Program-made: the position numbers and the translations under genes
The notes under the pieces: generated by a model
The model's input: only the letters and a program-made list of their open reading frames with translations
What the model was told of the DNA's origin: nothing
Database searches by the model: none
Source of the DNA: DASQFQ01 sp963811595
GTDB taxonomy: Bacteria > Actinomycetota > Thermoleophilia > Solirubrobacterales > Solirubrobacteraceae
DNA length: 64,000 nt
Assembly: GCA_963811595.1 (NCBI GenBank)
Contig: CAWERW010000013.1
Span: 186,001 to 250,000, forward strand
Reading direction: 5' to 3'
Shown here: positions 17,337-25,806 of the stretch, one piece after another
Layout of the letters: each line of letters opens with the position of its first letter
How positions within the stretch are numbered: the stretch's first letter is position 1

Positions 17337-18045
17337 CTAGTTGCGGCTGCGCCGCCCCGAGCGCCGGACGCGCTCGCAGTTCCGCGCGATCTTGTCGCGA
17401 CGGTCGCCGGTGACCCGGTCGCGGCGCCCAGAACCGCAGTTGATGCGGTCGCGCGTGCCGTCCCGTGCGGAGATCCGGTCGTTGCCGGAGCCGCCCTCGA
17501 TCAGGTCCCGGCCGGAGCCGCCGGTGATGCGGTCGCTGCCGCCCTGGCCGCGGAGCTTGTCGTCGCCGTCGCCGCCGGTGAGGAAGTCGGCGCCGTCGCC
17601 GCCGGACAGCACGTCGAGGCCCGAACCGCCGGTGAGCCGGTCGCGCCCGTCATTGCCGCGGAGGCGGTCGTCGTCGCCCTGGCCGCTGAGGCGGTCGTTG
17701 CCGTTGTTGCCGTTGATCGTGTCCTGGCCGCTGCCGCCGAAGAGCCGGTCGTTGCCCGGGTTGCCCAGGGATGCAGGCGTAGGGACCGGTCGTCGGGCTG
17801 CCGGCGGGGCAGTTGCCGTCGCCGTTGATCGTGTCGTCGTCGGAGCCGCCGTCGATGATGTCGTTGCCGCCGCGGCCGCTGAGGGTGTCGTCGCCGCCGA
17901 GGCCCTTGATGTCGTCGGCGGTCGCGGTGCCGTTGATCGTGTCGGGCCCGGGGGTGCCGGTGAAGTTCGCGGCGACGGCGACCGTGGCTGCGAACAGCAT
18001 GACCACCGCTGTGATGGTTCCGAGCAGTGTCTTCTTCCGCAGCAA
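17337..18045 (-). CDS. Exported calcium-binding repeat (RTX-like) protein, copy 2 (one frameshift)
   Basis: About 236 residues if repaired. The signal peptide (MLRKKTLLGTITAVVMLFAA, then TVAVAA) is nearly the same as in copy 1. The mature protein has GGxGND-type nonapeptides (GGDDTLSGRGGND, GGSGQDTIN, GGDGADFLT, GGSGNDRIS), a Cys insert (DGNCPAG ... PYACIP) and the C-terminal cap INCGSGRRDRVTGDRRD ... ARNCERVRRSG. One extra G near 17767 (in a G-run) breaks the frame between the Cys insert and NPGNDRLFGG. It is tandem to and clearly paralogous with copy 1; both are probably cell-surface or matrix calcium-binding proteins. Confidence 0.85.
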
Positions 18046-18365
18046 GCTGTGTCTCCCCTTGTGTAAGCGAGTTTGCGCCGCACTCTCGGCGCCGGTTGGC
18101 GGAGCGGACGAGGTGAGCCAGGAGCTATACCTATCCGCCGCAACCGCCCGCCTTACCAGATGTCAGTGTAGGAGCCTCTCGCGGGGGCGAGAAGTCTCGG
18201 GTGCGGGAGAGATGTAAAGGCATCGTTTCGGATCGCTGGGGTGGTGTGCACCGGTCTGGTCCTCGGCCGCTGCGAGTGTGCCTAAGCTCCTCGTCCGCAG
18301 CGGGCCTCCATGCCATGCACTTCGACCGACATTCCCTCGTCGGCTAGGCGTCCGCCGCCCTTGCG
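18046..18365. other. Intergenic region without a recognisable gene
   Basis: About 320 bases between the calcium-binding protein and the degraded glycosidase. On the minus strand it holds the shared upstream element at 18127-18172 (annotated separately). The remainder, 18173-18365, shows no supported coding frame, tRNA or repeat. A short AUG frame around 18315 runs into a stop after ten codons. The lower-GC block begins about here. Confidence 0.5.
18127..18172 (-). promoter_or_regulatory. Upstream element shared by the two calcium-binding-repeat genes (copy 2)
   Basis: On the minus strand CCTACACTGAC (18172-18162) is followed by GGTAAGGCGGGCGGTTGC and GGCGGATAG, matching block by block the element at 17114-17163. 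The 11-mer is identical in both. It lies about 117 bases upstream of the start codon, nearly the same distance as in copy 1, which supports a shared regulatory role. Confidence 0.45.
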
Positions 18366-19418
18366 GTCGTGATCATGCTCGCGTCGCCCGCCGAATCCGC
18401 GGTGCACGCGGAAGAAGTCCATGTGGGGGCCGATCGAGGTGAGCGGTGTCTCGCAGTTCCCGATCTACCGCGAGCTCGGCGTCGGGATCTACCAGACACA
18501 GCTCTCGTGGGCGCGGGATCGCTACGCGAGCGTCCGCGCGAACCCGCGAAATCCTGCTGATCCCGCGTACAGTCTGGCCCGCACGAGATCGACCCGCGAT
18601 CGACGAGGCGCGCCGCCACGGCATCACGGTCTCGCTGCTCGTCATGGCAGCGCCAGCGTGGGCGAATGGCAGTCGCGAGCCCCGATGGGCGCCCGCGACC
18701 CGCGCGACTACGCCGACTTCCTCCAGCCGCGTCGCGGCGGTATCCACGGCGTCCGGCATTGGATGATCTGGAGCGAGCCGACGAAGGCTGAGAATTTCCA
18801 GCCACTGACTCCTGATGGCGGGCGGCGGCTGCGCGGCGCGGGCTCCGCGGGCCCGCGGCTTTATGCGCGCATGCTCGACGCGGCGTACAGGGCGCTGAAG
18901 AGCGTCAGTCGTCGCAACCTCGTGATCGGCGGCAACACCTTCACGGTCGGGACGGTCGCCCCACGTGCGTGGATACAGGCCTTGCGCCTGCCCGAGCGGC
19001 GACCGCCTCGCATGGATCTCTACGGCCACAACCCGTTCTGCGCCCGCTCGCCCGAACCTTCACGGCCGCCGCTCGGGCGGCGGCTACGCGGATATCTCGG
19101 ACCTCGACAGCTTGCCGGTGGATCGACGAGACCTGCGAACGGTCACGGCGGGAGGCGCTGCGCTTGTTTCTCTCCGAGATCTCGCTGCCGACCGACCACG
19201 CAAACTTCGAGTTCAACTTCTTCCTCACCCGCGCGACCCAGGCGGCGTGGCTGAGCAGTGCGCTGCGGATCGCGCGACGCTGCCCGCGGATCTACACGTT
19301 CGGCTATCTCGGGCTGTATGACGACCCTCTCCGCAGCGACGGCCTCCAGGTCGAGAGAGGACTCGTAGATCGCCAAGGGGTCCGAAAGCCGGCGTTCAAC
19401 GCGTTCAAGCGCGGCTGA
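18366..19418 (+). pseudogene. Exported glycoside hydrolase-like protein, multiply frameshifted
   Basis: Pieces in different frames add up to one protein. They are a signal peptide (ASAALAVVIMLASPAESAVHA), MWGPIEVSGVSQFPIYRELG, GIYQTQLSWAR, IDEARRHGITVSLLVMAAPA and RHWMIWSEPTKAENFQPL. These are followed by LYARMLDAAYRALKSVSRRN, GNTFTVGTVAPRAWIQAL, MDLYGHNPFC and LPTDHANFEFNFFLTRATQA, ending RKPAFNAFKRG. The W-x-E-P step and overall order suit a (beta/alpha)8 glycosidase (GH39/GH5-like clan A), with WSEP as the likely acid/base region. At least four frame changes occur, and a stop precedes the signal peptide. It may be true decay at the edge of the lower-GC block or poor sequence; the family call is moderate. 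Confidence 0.55.
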
Positions 19419-19460
19419 TGAGCGAGCGCCTCCAGCTGAGGAGTGCGCGAGTGGCTCGAT

Positions 19461-19946
19461 CTACGGCCGGCTAGAACGCCGACGCAGCAGCACGAGCACG
19501 ACCGGCACAGCAAGTCCGAGAAGCAGCACCGCGCCGCCCACACCGGCCGTCACCAGGGGGCCCGACGGACCGCCGACTGCGCGTGCCGCGTAGTCCTGAC
19601 GCACCTCAGTTCGACGACTGGGGGGCTTGGTGCGATCGGGCCCACCCTTCGCCGAGCGCTTGTTTCCAGGAGGGCCGGCCTGCTTCGAGCTGCCTTGCCC
19701 AACGGCGGTGCCGGTCGATCGCGACGTGGGCTTGATGCCAGCGCCAAATAGATCGGACGACGGCTGTCTCGACGAATCCGAGCCGTCCTGGGTCCCAGTC
19801 CGCCGACCCTCCTCAAGCGGGATCGCGTACTCCTTTCCAGCTGGACTGTCAGGGTCGAGCGTGAGCCCTGGCTCCTGAGCGGAGACCGATGACGTCAGCG
19901 CGACGAACGCGACGCTCAGGGAGATAAGCGTAGTCAATGTCTGCAT
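19461..19946 (-). CDS. Small exported protein: signal peptide, low-complexity stalk, C-terminal membrane anchor
   Basis: About 161 residues from the ATG at 19946. The signal peptide (MQTLTTLISLSVAFVALTSS, cleavage after VSA) is followed by a short motif LDPDSPAGKEYAIPLEEGRR and a Ser/Pro/Gly/Lys-rich disordered stretch. A membrane helix (about 133-153, VGGAVLLLGLAVPVVLVLL) and a basic tail RRRSSRP end the protein. This topology leaves the stalk outside the cell. It diverges from an O-antigen-ligase-TPR gene at 20032. The protein at 8940-9479 has the same overall design and also adjoins a ligase-TPR gene, so a shared role is likely. Function is unknown. Confidence 0.7.
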   Translation of the reverse strand: MQTLTTLISLSVAFVALTSSVSAQEPGLTLDPDSPAGKEYAIPLEEGRRTGTQDGSDSSRQPSSDLFGAGIKPTSRSTGTAVGQGSSKQAGPPGNKRSAKGGPDRTKPPSRRTEVRQDYAARAVGGPSGPLVTAGVGGAVLLLGLAVPVVLVLLRRRSSRP

Positions 19947-20031
19947 AGGTAGATGCGGGCGGCCGCTACGGTTGCGGCGTGCTTCACGAGACTAGCGAGA
20001 GCACCCTTCGCCGCATCGGGGTGGGTCATTC

Positions 20032-22029
20032 GTGAGTCGCATATCAACGCTGCGGCCAGTTGAGGGTGGACGCCTCCTCGGCGGCGAGAACCGGGGTGGA
20101 CGACCGGGGGGCGATTTCTCGGGGCGCCTCGCCGAGCGAGTGTGCCGCGCCATCCTCGTCGTCACGGCGGCGGGGGCTGCCGCGTCCGCACTATCCGACG
20201 GCCTCTACAGCTACCGCGAGTGGGCTCCGGCCGCACTGACGGTTCTCACGCTCGCCATAGCGATTGTTTTCGTCCGCCCCTTGGACCTCACTCGTCCGGC
20301 GACATCAGCGGTTGCGGCGCTGATTCTCCTCGCCGTTTGGACCACGCTCTCCATGCTGTGGGCGCCAGGGATCGACCGGGCGTGGACTGAAGCCGACCGT
20401 GTTGCGCTCTACATCGGTGTGTTGGTCATTGGCGTCGGAGCGACTCGTTCGCTGTGGGCAGCGAACGTGGTGTTGTTGGCCATGGGGGCGGCTGGCGCCT
20501 TCTGTGCGTTCTACGTGCTTGTCAGGATGCTCTCCGGCTCCGGTGCCGATCTATTTCTCGGATTCCGGCTTCACGAACCGATTGGTTACGCCAACGGCCA
20601 GGCGGGCTTCCTGATCATGGCCTTCTGGGGCGTGATGCCCTGGGCTGAGAGTCGTCAGCGACCGATCCTTCAGGCGTTGGCAATCGGTGTCGCCGTTCTG
20701 CTCGCGTGCCTCGCCGTGCTTACGCAGGCAAGGGCCTTGGTGCCGGTGATGCTGGTTACGGCCGCCATCACGCTTCTGTTCCGCGGTCGCTTGAGCCGGG
20801 GGTGGTGCCAGGTCCTGGTGCTCGCTGCTGTGGCAGGGGCTCTGCCCTGGCTCCTTGATGTCTATGCGGAACGCGCGAGAGACCCGCTGGCAGCTCCGAC
20901 CGACGGTGTCCTCAGTAGGGCGGGCTTGGCCGCAATCGCTGCGGCTGCGCTCGCTGCGCTCGCGCGCTACATCGCCGGTCCCATCTCGGAACGTCTTCGC
21001 ATCCCGGATCGCGTCTCCGCGCTAGCGCTCGCCGCCGTCCCTCTCGTGATGGTGGTCGGACTGATCGCCGTCGTCGGGAACCCTGTCCCGGAGGTTCGCG
21101 ATCAGTGGAGAGGGTTCACGGCGCTGAGCACGACCTCGAGCGGCTCTCAGCGGTTCCTGCAGCCCAGTGGCTATCGCTACGACCTCTGGCGCATCGCGCT
21201 GCGCCAGTTTGAGGCGCACCCGTTGCGCGGTGTCGGAGCAGGTAACTACGCGAGCACGTACTACCTCGAGCGCCGCAACCCCGACTACGTGCGGCAGCCT
21301 CACAGTCTCGAGCTCCAGATGCTGGCTGAGCTGGGCGTGGTTGGCTTGGTTGCGCTGCTGACGCTAGTCGGCGCAGTCGTCGTCGGCGCGATCCGCACGC
21401 GGCGTCTTGGTCAGGGTCGCGACAGGTTTGCCACCCCGCGAGTAGCCGCTTCAGGGGTATGCGTGGCGTGGCTTAGCCATACGAGCGTTGACTGGCTCTA
21501 CAACCTGCCGGGCCTGACGGCAGTAACCCTGCTGTGTGCAGGAATTTTGTTGGCGCGTCCGGTGGACGAAAGCCGCGGGGTAGCCGGCTGGTGGCGGTCC
21601 ACGTCGCTCTCGGCGCGCGTCGGCTCGGTTACCCTGATTCTGGTGCTGGGGGGACTTGCCGCGGGGGTGGGGCGGCACTACGGTGCTGAGATATACCGCG
21701 AGCGCGCGGTACGAGCGGTGACCGCTAAGCCGCATGAAGCCTTGACCGCAGCAGATCGGTCGCTCAGCCTGAATCCACACAGCGTGTCGACTTACATCAC
21801 AGCCGCGGCGGCCCATGCTCGCTTGAACCAATACCCGGACTCCCGTGCGGCGCTGCTCGCGGCCGCGGAAGCAGAGCCTTTCAACTACGTTCCGTGGGCC
21901 CTGCTCGGCGACCTGTCGACGCGCCACGGTGACCTGGCGCAAGCTCGCGCCGATTATCGGCGTGCTCACGCTCTAAATCCTTTCGATCCACCTCTCGCAC
22001 CCGTTCGGCTAGACCAGATTGAGCCATGA
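20032..22029 (+). CDS. O-antigen ligase/polymerase-like membrane protein with TPR tail
   Basis: About 665 residues, intact, from a GTG at 20032. A dozen or so membrane helices contain the O-antigen-ligase features: TLSMLWAPGIDRAWTEADR, EPIGYANGQAGFLIMAFWG, LTQARALVPVMLV and the outer loop YRYDLWRIALRQFEAHPLRG, GVGAGNYASTYYLERRNPDY, RQPHSLELQMLAELG. The C-terminal about 100 residues form two TPR-like units (ADRSLSLNPHSVSTYITAAA, YRRAHALNPFDPP). It is coupled to the sugar-phosphate transferase downstream by an ATGA overlap. It is the first intact gene of the lower-GC exopolysaccharide block and is likely to polymerise or transfer the glycan outside the membrane. Confidence 0.85.
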   Translation: MSRISTLRPVEGGRLLGGENRGGRPGGDFSGRLAERVCRAILVVTAAGAAASALSDGLYSYREWAPAALTVLTLAIAIVFVRPLDLTRPATSAVAALILLAVWTTLSMLWAPGIDRAWTEADRVALYIGVLVIGVGATRSLWAANVVLLAMGAAGAFCAFYVLVRMLSGSGADLFLGFRLHEPIGYANGQAGFLIMAFWGVMPWAESRQRPILQALAIGVAVLLACLAVLTQARALVPVMLVTAAITLLFRGRLSRGWCQVLVLAAVAGALPWLLDVYAERARDPLAAPTDGVLSRAGLAAIAAAALAALARYIAGPISERLRIPDRVSALALAAVPLVMVVGLIAVVGNPVPEVRDQWRGFTALSTTSSGSQRFLQPSGYRYDLWRIALRQFEAHPLRGVGAGNYASTYYLERRNPDYVRQPHSLELQMLAELGVVGLVALLTLVGAVVVGAIRTRRLGQGRDRFATPRVAASGVCVAWLSHTSVDWLYNLPGLTAVTLLCAGILLARPVDESRGVAGWWRSTSLSARVGSVTLILVLGGLAAGVGRHYGAEIYRERAVRAVTAKPHEALTAADRSLSLNPHSVSTYITAAAAHARLNQYPDSRAALLAAAEAEPFNYVPWALLGDLSTRHGDLAQARADYRRAHALNPFDPPLAPVRLDQIEP

Positions 22030-23441
22030 CACTCGCGACCACTAAGGCGCCGGCAGAGATTGGCCAAGCCAACCTAGGGCTCCTCGACGACGAGCATCTG
22101 CCGTCTCGGGAGCTGATGTCTCCCGCGTGGCCGCTCAAGATCTCCGTCAGCCTTGGACTCACATTCCTGCTGATCGTTTCGACGTCGCTGCCCGCCCTGC
22201 TCGGTTCCCCCCGCGAGATCGTCGTGATGATGATGGCCCTCCTGCCGTCGACAGCTCTTGCCTTTGCGCTTCGGCTTGTGTTCCAGGGCACTGTGAGTCG
22301 CGAACACGATGGCTCGCTCCGGCTTATCACGATCGTGGTGGCTGGCCTTCTCGCCTGCGCCGGCGCCATGCTCAGTCTCGGCCTCGCCGCCCTCGTCGGC
22401 GCGCCTGTCGCCCTCGCGGCGGGTGGCGCGACAGCCGGCTGCCTCTTCGGCGTCATGACCCTCGCGGCGACCTACCGCGCGCTCGAGGTGCGGATTGGTG
22501 CCACGAGCCGGCGTGTCTACTTCCTCGGATCCGACGCGCAGCACCTTGACTTGAAGCGTGAGGTTCGTCGTCGCGGCGACCTTCGCGTAGTGGGCCGACT
22601 CGGCCTTCAGGAGGCGAAGACGCTTTCAATCTCGTCGCTCCACGCTCAGATCCAGGCCGTTAGGCCTACGACGCTGGTGATGTCTGGGGAGGCCATTCGC
22701 GATGAGTCGCTCGTCACTGTGGCTTCACAACTGCATCTCCTCGGCCTGCGAATCCGGACTCTGAACGACTTCTATGAGAAGCACTTCGCAAAGGTGCCTG
22801 TGAGTGACCTGTCCAGCGCCTGGTTTCTATTCGACGTCGCGGAGATCCATCGCGCGCGCGTCTACGGCGTGGTGAAGCGTGGCTACGAGGGGGTCGTGGC
22901 TAGTCTTCTGCTCACCTTGGCAGCCCCGATTCTGCCGGTGATCGCGGCGGCCGTACGACTTTCGAGCCCAGGCCCTGTCTTCTTTCGGCAGGAACGGGTT
23001 GGAAAGAACGGTCGGCTTGTGCGGCTCACGAAGTTCCGCACGATGACCGGTGCTCCGGCGGTGAAGTCCGCTGAGTGGGCAACGGGGGAGCTCACACGGA
23101 TTACGCCGCTGGGACGCTGGCTACGCAAGTACCGTCTCGATGAGCTGCCGCAGCTCTGGCACGTCGTGCGGGGGGACCTCGCGCTGGTCGGACCCCGGCC
23201 GGAGCAACCGCTCATCGTCGAGCGTCTTCGAGACTCGATTGAGTTCTATCCAGCGCGTCATCATGTGCGGCCGGGCCTCACAGGTTGGGCGCAGGTCAAC
23301 CACGGCTACGGTGGCTCGCTGGAGGACACCCTTGAGAAGCTCCAGTACGAGTTCTTCTACATCAAGCACCAGAGCCTGCGGCTCGACCTGCTCATCATTT
23401 TCGCCACGGTCCGCACGGTCCTCCTCGGCAGCGGTCGCTAG
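22026..23441 (+). CDS. Polyprenyl glycosylphosphotransferase (initiating sugar transferase)
   Basis: About 471 residues. The N-terminal half has four membrane helices and a CoA-binding-like soluble domain (RRVYFLGSDAQHLDLKREVR). The C-terminal half is the bacterial sugar transferase catalytic domain: a re-entrant helix (ILPVIAAAVRLSSPGPVFFR), QERVGKNG, FRTMTG, the LDELPQLWHVVRGDLALVGP core (LRKYRLDELPQ) with RPEQP, and RPGLTGWAQVN. This is the WbaP/WcaJ-type PGT that loads the first sugar-1-phosphate onto undecaprenyl phosphate. It begins at an ATG overlapping the upstream ligase stop and probably starts the exopolysaccharide repeat unit. The sugar is not predictable. Confidence 0.92.
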   Translation: MTLATTKAPAEIGQANLGLLDDEHLPSRELMSPAWPLKISVSLGLTFLLIVSTSLPALLGSPREIVVMMMALLPSTALAFALRLVFQGTVSREHDGSLRLITIVVAGLLACAGAMLSLGLAALVGAPVALAAGGATAGCLFGVMTLAATYRALEVRIGATSRRVYFLGSDAQHLDLKREVRRRGDLRVVGRLGLQEAKTLSISSLHAQIQAVRPTTLVMSGEAIRDESLVTVASQLHLLGLRIRTLNDFYEKHFAKVPVSDLSSAWFLFDVAEIHRARVYGVVKRGYEGVVASLLLTLAAPILPVIAAAVRLSSPGPVFFRQERVGKNGRLVRLTKFRTMTGAPAVKSAEWATGELTRITPLGRWLRKYRLDELPQLWHVVRGDLALVGPRPEQPLIVERLRDSIEFYPARHHVRPGLTGWAQVNHGYGGSLEDTLEKLQYEFFYIKHQSLRLDLLIIFATVRTVLLGSGR

Positions 23442-23465
23442 CCGACACGACGACGGTCGCGCCGG

Positions 23466-23563
23466 ATCGTGCTCGACCTGTGCGCGCGAATCTGCTATCG
23501 GTGGCTTGCCAGGGCGGCCGGCGGTCGCGCCGCGCGCCAAATCGTGCTCGACCTGTGCGCGAA
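23466..23563. repeat. Pair of direct repeats at the 3' end of the GDP-mannose epimerase
   Basis: A 23-base sequence starting ATCGTGCTCGACCTG occurs identically at 23466-23488 and 23541-23563. Each copy is preceded by CGGTCGCGCC, at 23454 and 23522. In the minus-strand frame the copies encode RAQVEHDLAR and RAQVEHDPAR, so the tail of the epimerase has been partly duplicated just before the convergent sugar-transferase stop. Confidence 0.7.
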
Positions 23564-23588
23564 CCCACGCGTAGGTCTTTTCGAGACC

Positions 23589-24517
23589 TCACGCAAGTGG
23601 ATCGATCGGCTCCCAGCCCAGGCGTTCTTGGATCAGCGTGTTGTCGCTGTTGCGCCCGCGCACGCCCTTCGGCGCGTTGAGGTTGTAGCTGCGCTCGACC
23701 TTGATGCCGGCGATCTCTTCGACGATGTCGACGAGCTGGTTGATCGTCACCAGCTCCGAGCTCCGAGGTTGATCGGCTCCGGCAATGTCGCTCGTCATGA
23801 TGAGCGCGCGTGCCGTACAGGCAATCGTCGATGTACATGAAGCTGCGCGTCTGTTTGCCGTCGCCCCAGATCTCGATCTCGTGCTTGCCCGCGAGCTTCG
23901 CCTCGATGACCTTGCGGCAGATCGCGGCCGGCGCCTTCTCGCGGCCGCCGTCCCAGGTGCCGTGCGGGCCGTAGACGTTGTGATAGCGGGCGACGCGGGT
24001 CTCGAGGCCGAAGTCCTCGCGGAAGTGGCGGCACATGCGTTCGCTGAAGAGCTTCTCCCAGCCGTAGCCGTCTTCGGGCATCGCGGGGTAGGCGTCCTCC
24101 TCGCTCAGCGGCGGCGACGTCCGCGTCGCGTCTGCTTGTCGGCGTTGTAGACGCACGCCGACGAGGAGAAGAAGTACCGCTTGCACCCCCGCGTCGCGCG
24201 CCGGCCATGCAGCAGATGCGTGTTGATCAGCACCGAGAGCATGCACAGCGGCCTTGTTGTTCTCGATGAAGCCCATGCCGCCCATGTCGGCGGCGAGGTT
24301 GTAGACGCAGCGTCGTGCCCCGTGTCGCAGACTCGCACGCCTCCGCGAGCCGCAAGTCCAAGCAGAGGTTGTCGACGTCCGGATGGACCTGGTACCACTC
24401 CGACTCCGGCTTGATATCGACGGCTCGAACCTGATGGCCCTCGCTCACCAGCTCCCCAACGAGATGGCCCCCGATGAATCCCCCCGCGCCGCCAACAAGA
24501 ATCGTTTCGCCGTTCAC
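23589..24517 (-). pseudogene. GDP-mannose 3,5-epimerase-like SDR (several frameshifts)
   Basis: The start is clear: ATG at 24517, MNGETILVGGAGGFIGGHLV, then VRAVDIKPESEWYQVHPDVD. Fragments in other frames continue the same protein: MGGMGFIENNKA, LCMLSVLINTHLLHG, KRYFFSSSACVYNADKQT, EEDAYPAMPEDGYGWEKLFS with the catalytic Y-x3-K, RYHNVYGPHGTWDGGREKAP, GKHEIEIWGDGKQTRSFMYI, SSELVTINQLVDIVEE, APKGVRGRNSDNTLI and LGWEP. This order matches GDP-mannose 3,5-epimerase (GDP-mannose to GDP-L-galactose/gulose). At least five indels interrupt it, and the true stop may lie nearer 23503. Motif integrity suggests a functional gene behind sequence errors. Confidence 0.7.
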
Positions 24518-24531
24518 TTCAGTCTCCCGCT

Positions 24532-25744
24532 CTATTGCTTCGTTGGCTTCCGCAGAATAGAAGCTCGGCGGTCCGGGTTTCGGCGGCGCCGGTGTTCGAG
24601 CGCGAGATCGATGGCCTCAAGGTGGTCGTCGACACACTGGTCCAAGCCCAGCGAGGCTTGAGCAAAGCTCCTGCCCGCTGTTCCTAACCGCGTTCGGAGT
24701 GCCTGATTCGCCAGGATCCTCCCTGCGTAGTCCGCGAGCGCGCCAGAGTCGCCGGGCGGAACTACGTACCCGTGGACATCGTGATGAACCACCTCGCGGA
24801 CTGCACCAACCTCCGTCACGACTGGCGGAACGCCGGTCGCAAGCGCCTCTCCAATCACGGTGGGGATCCCCTCAGACGCTGGGACCGAGGTCAGCAGTAG
24901 GACGTGCATCGCGGCATAGCAGCTCTCGATGTCGCCTCGGGAGCCCAGAAACCGCACACGATCACTCAGGTCGGCGGTCGCGATGGCACGATCGATCCGC
25001 TCCGCGTACGTCGCGTGCGTGGGCAGCCGGGCGCCGACGATGATGAAGTGCAAGTCCGGGAACCGGTCGCGAAGTATCTGCGCCGCCTCGACGAAGTACT
25101 CGATCCCCTTTTGCGGATTGATGTTGCCGACCAGGCCGACCACCTTCGCGTCCCGCGGAATGCCCAAACTCACGCGAGCGGAAGATCCGCCATCGGCCGG
25201 AGGGGCGAAACGCTGAGTATCGATCGGCGAGAAGGAGGTCGTGACCGGGCAGGCGGAAGCGCTCGCTCCGAGGTGAGGTCGGACGAGCGCCTCGCCCCAG
25301 AACATCATCGTGTCGGCAAATCGCCTCATGAGAGGGCGTAGGGCGCGAACCACCGCCCGGGGGTCCGAGTGTCGACGACCTGCCAGATGGCGGCCCGGCC
25401 TTCGAGATGCGCCGCGAGGATGGCGTGCGGATTATGAGACCGCCGACGATGACCGCATCGATGTCATGCAAGCGAATCAAGCGCCGAAGCCGCCGGAGAT
25501 CACCGGTGAAGCCGAGGACCGCTCGCAACTGAGTCCTGACGTCGAAGGTGGCCCTCGCTCGATGCAGCTTGATGGGCGTTACCGGCACGTTCATCGCGCG
25601 CAGGCGCTCCGCCGCGTTCCCTTGCTCGTCCGGGATAACCGTGGTCACAATGCATCCGCGCGCATGGAGCGCTGGGTAGAGCACCGATATGAGATTGTGG
25701 GGACCACCAAACGTCGCGTAGTGGACGACGTACATGACGCGCAC
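24532..25744 (-). CDS. Glycosyltransferase family 4 (two frameshifts)
   Basis: About 400 residues if repaired, start GTG at 25744 (VRVMYVVHYATFGGPHNLIS) or the ATG nine bases later. The N-domain reads through ERLRAMNVPVTPIKLHRAR and RLIRLHDIDAVIVGGL. The frame then shifts near 25435 and again near 25375, with NPHAILAAHLEGRAAIWQVV lying in the middle frame. The C-domain is intact: AKVVGLVGNINPQKGIEYFV, FPDLHFIIVGARLP, RVRFLGSRGDIESCYAAMHV and the EX7E motif SEGIPTVIGEALATGVPPVV. It lies between the epimerase and another glycosyltransferase in the same direction, and probably adds one residue of the exopolysaccharide repeat. Confidence 0.8.
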
Positions 25745-25806
25745 GGCGCGTTGACGGTCGGCGTGTAGGTGCTCCGAGCCCGAGTCGCCGATCAAGTTGC
25801 CCAAAT

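Noticed and set aside
16240..17990. Tandem short repeats at DNA level in 16.2-18.0 kb, considered as a CRISPR array or satellite
   Set aside because: The period is 27 bases and follows the nonapeptide codons of the calcium-binding proteins; there are no conserved repeats with unique spacers.
18046..18370. A tRNA gene or attachment site at the left edge of the lower-GC block
   Set aside because: No cloverleaf, T-arm motif (GGTTCGAnTCC) or direct repeat pairing with the right edge near 34.75 kb was seen.
23121..23540. Minus-strand frame of 139 codons beginning MARGATAGRPGK as a separate gene
   Set aside because: Its first part is the tail of the GDP-mannose epimerase and the rest is antisense to the sugar-transferase catalytic domain; no independent support.
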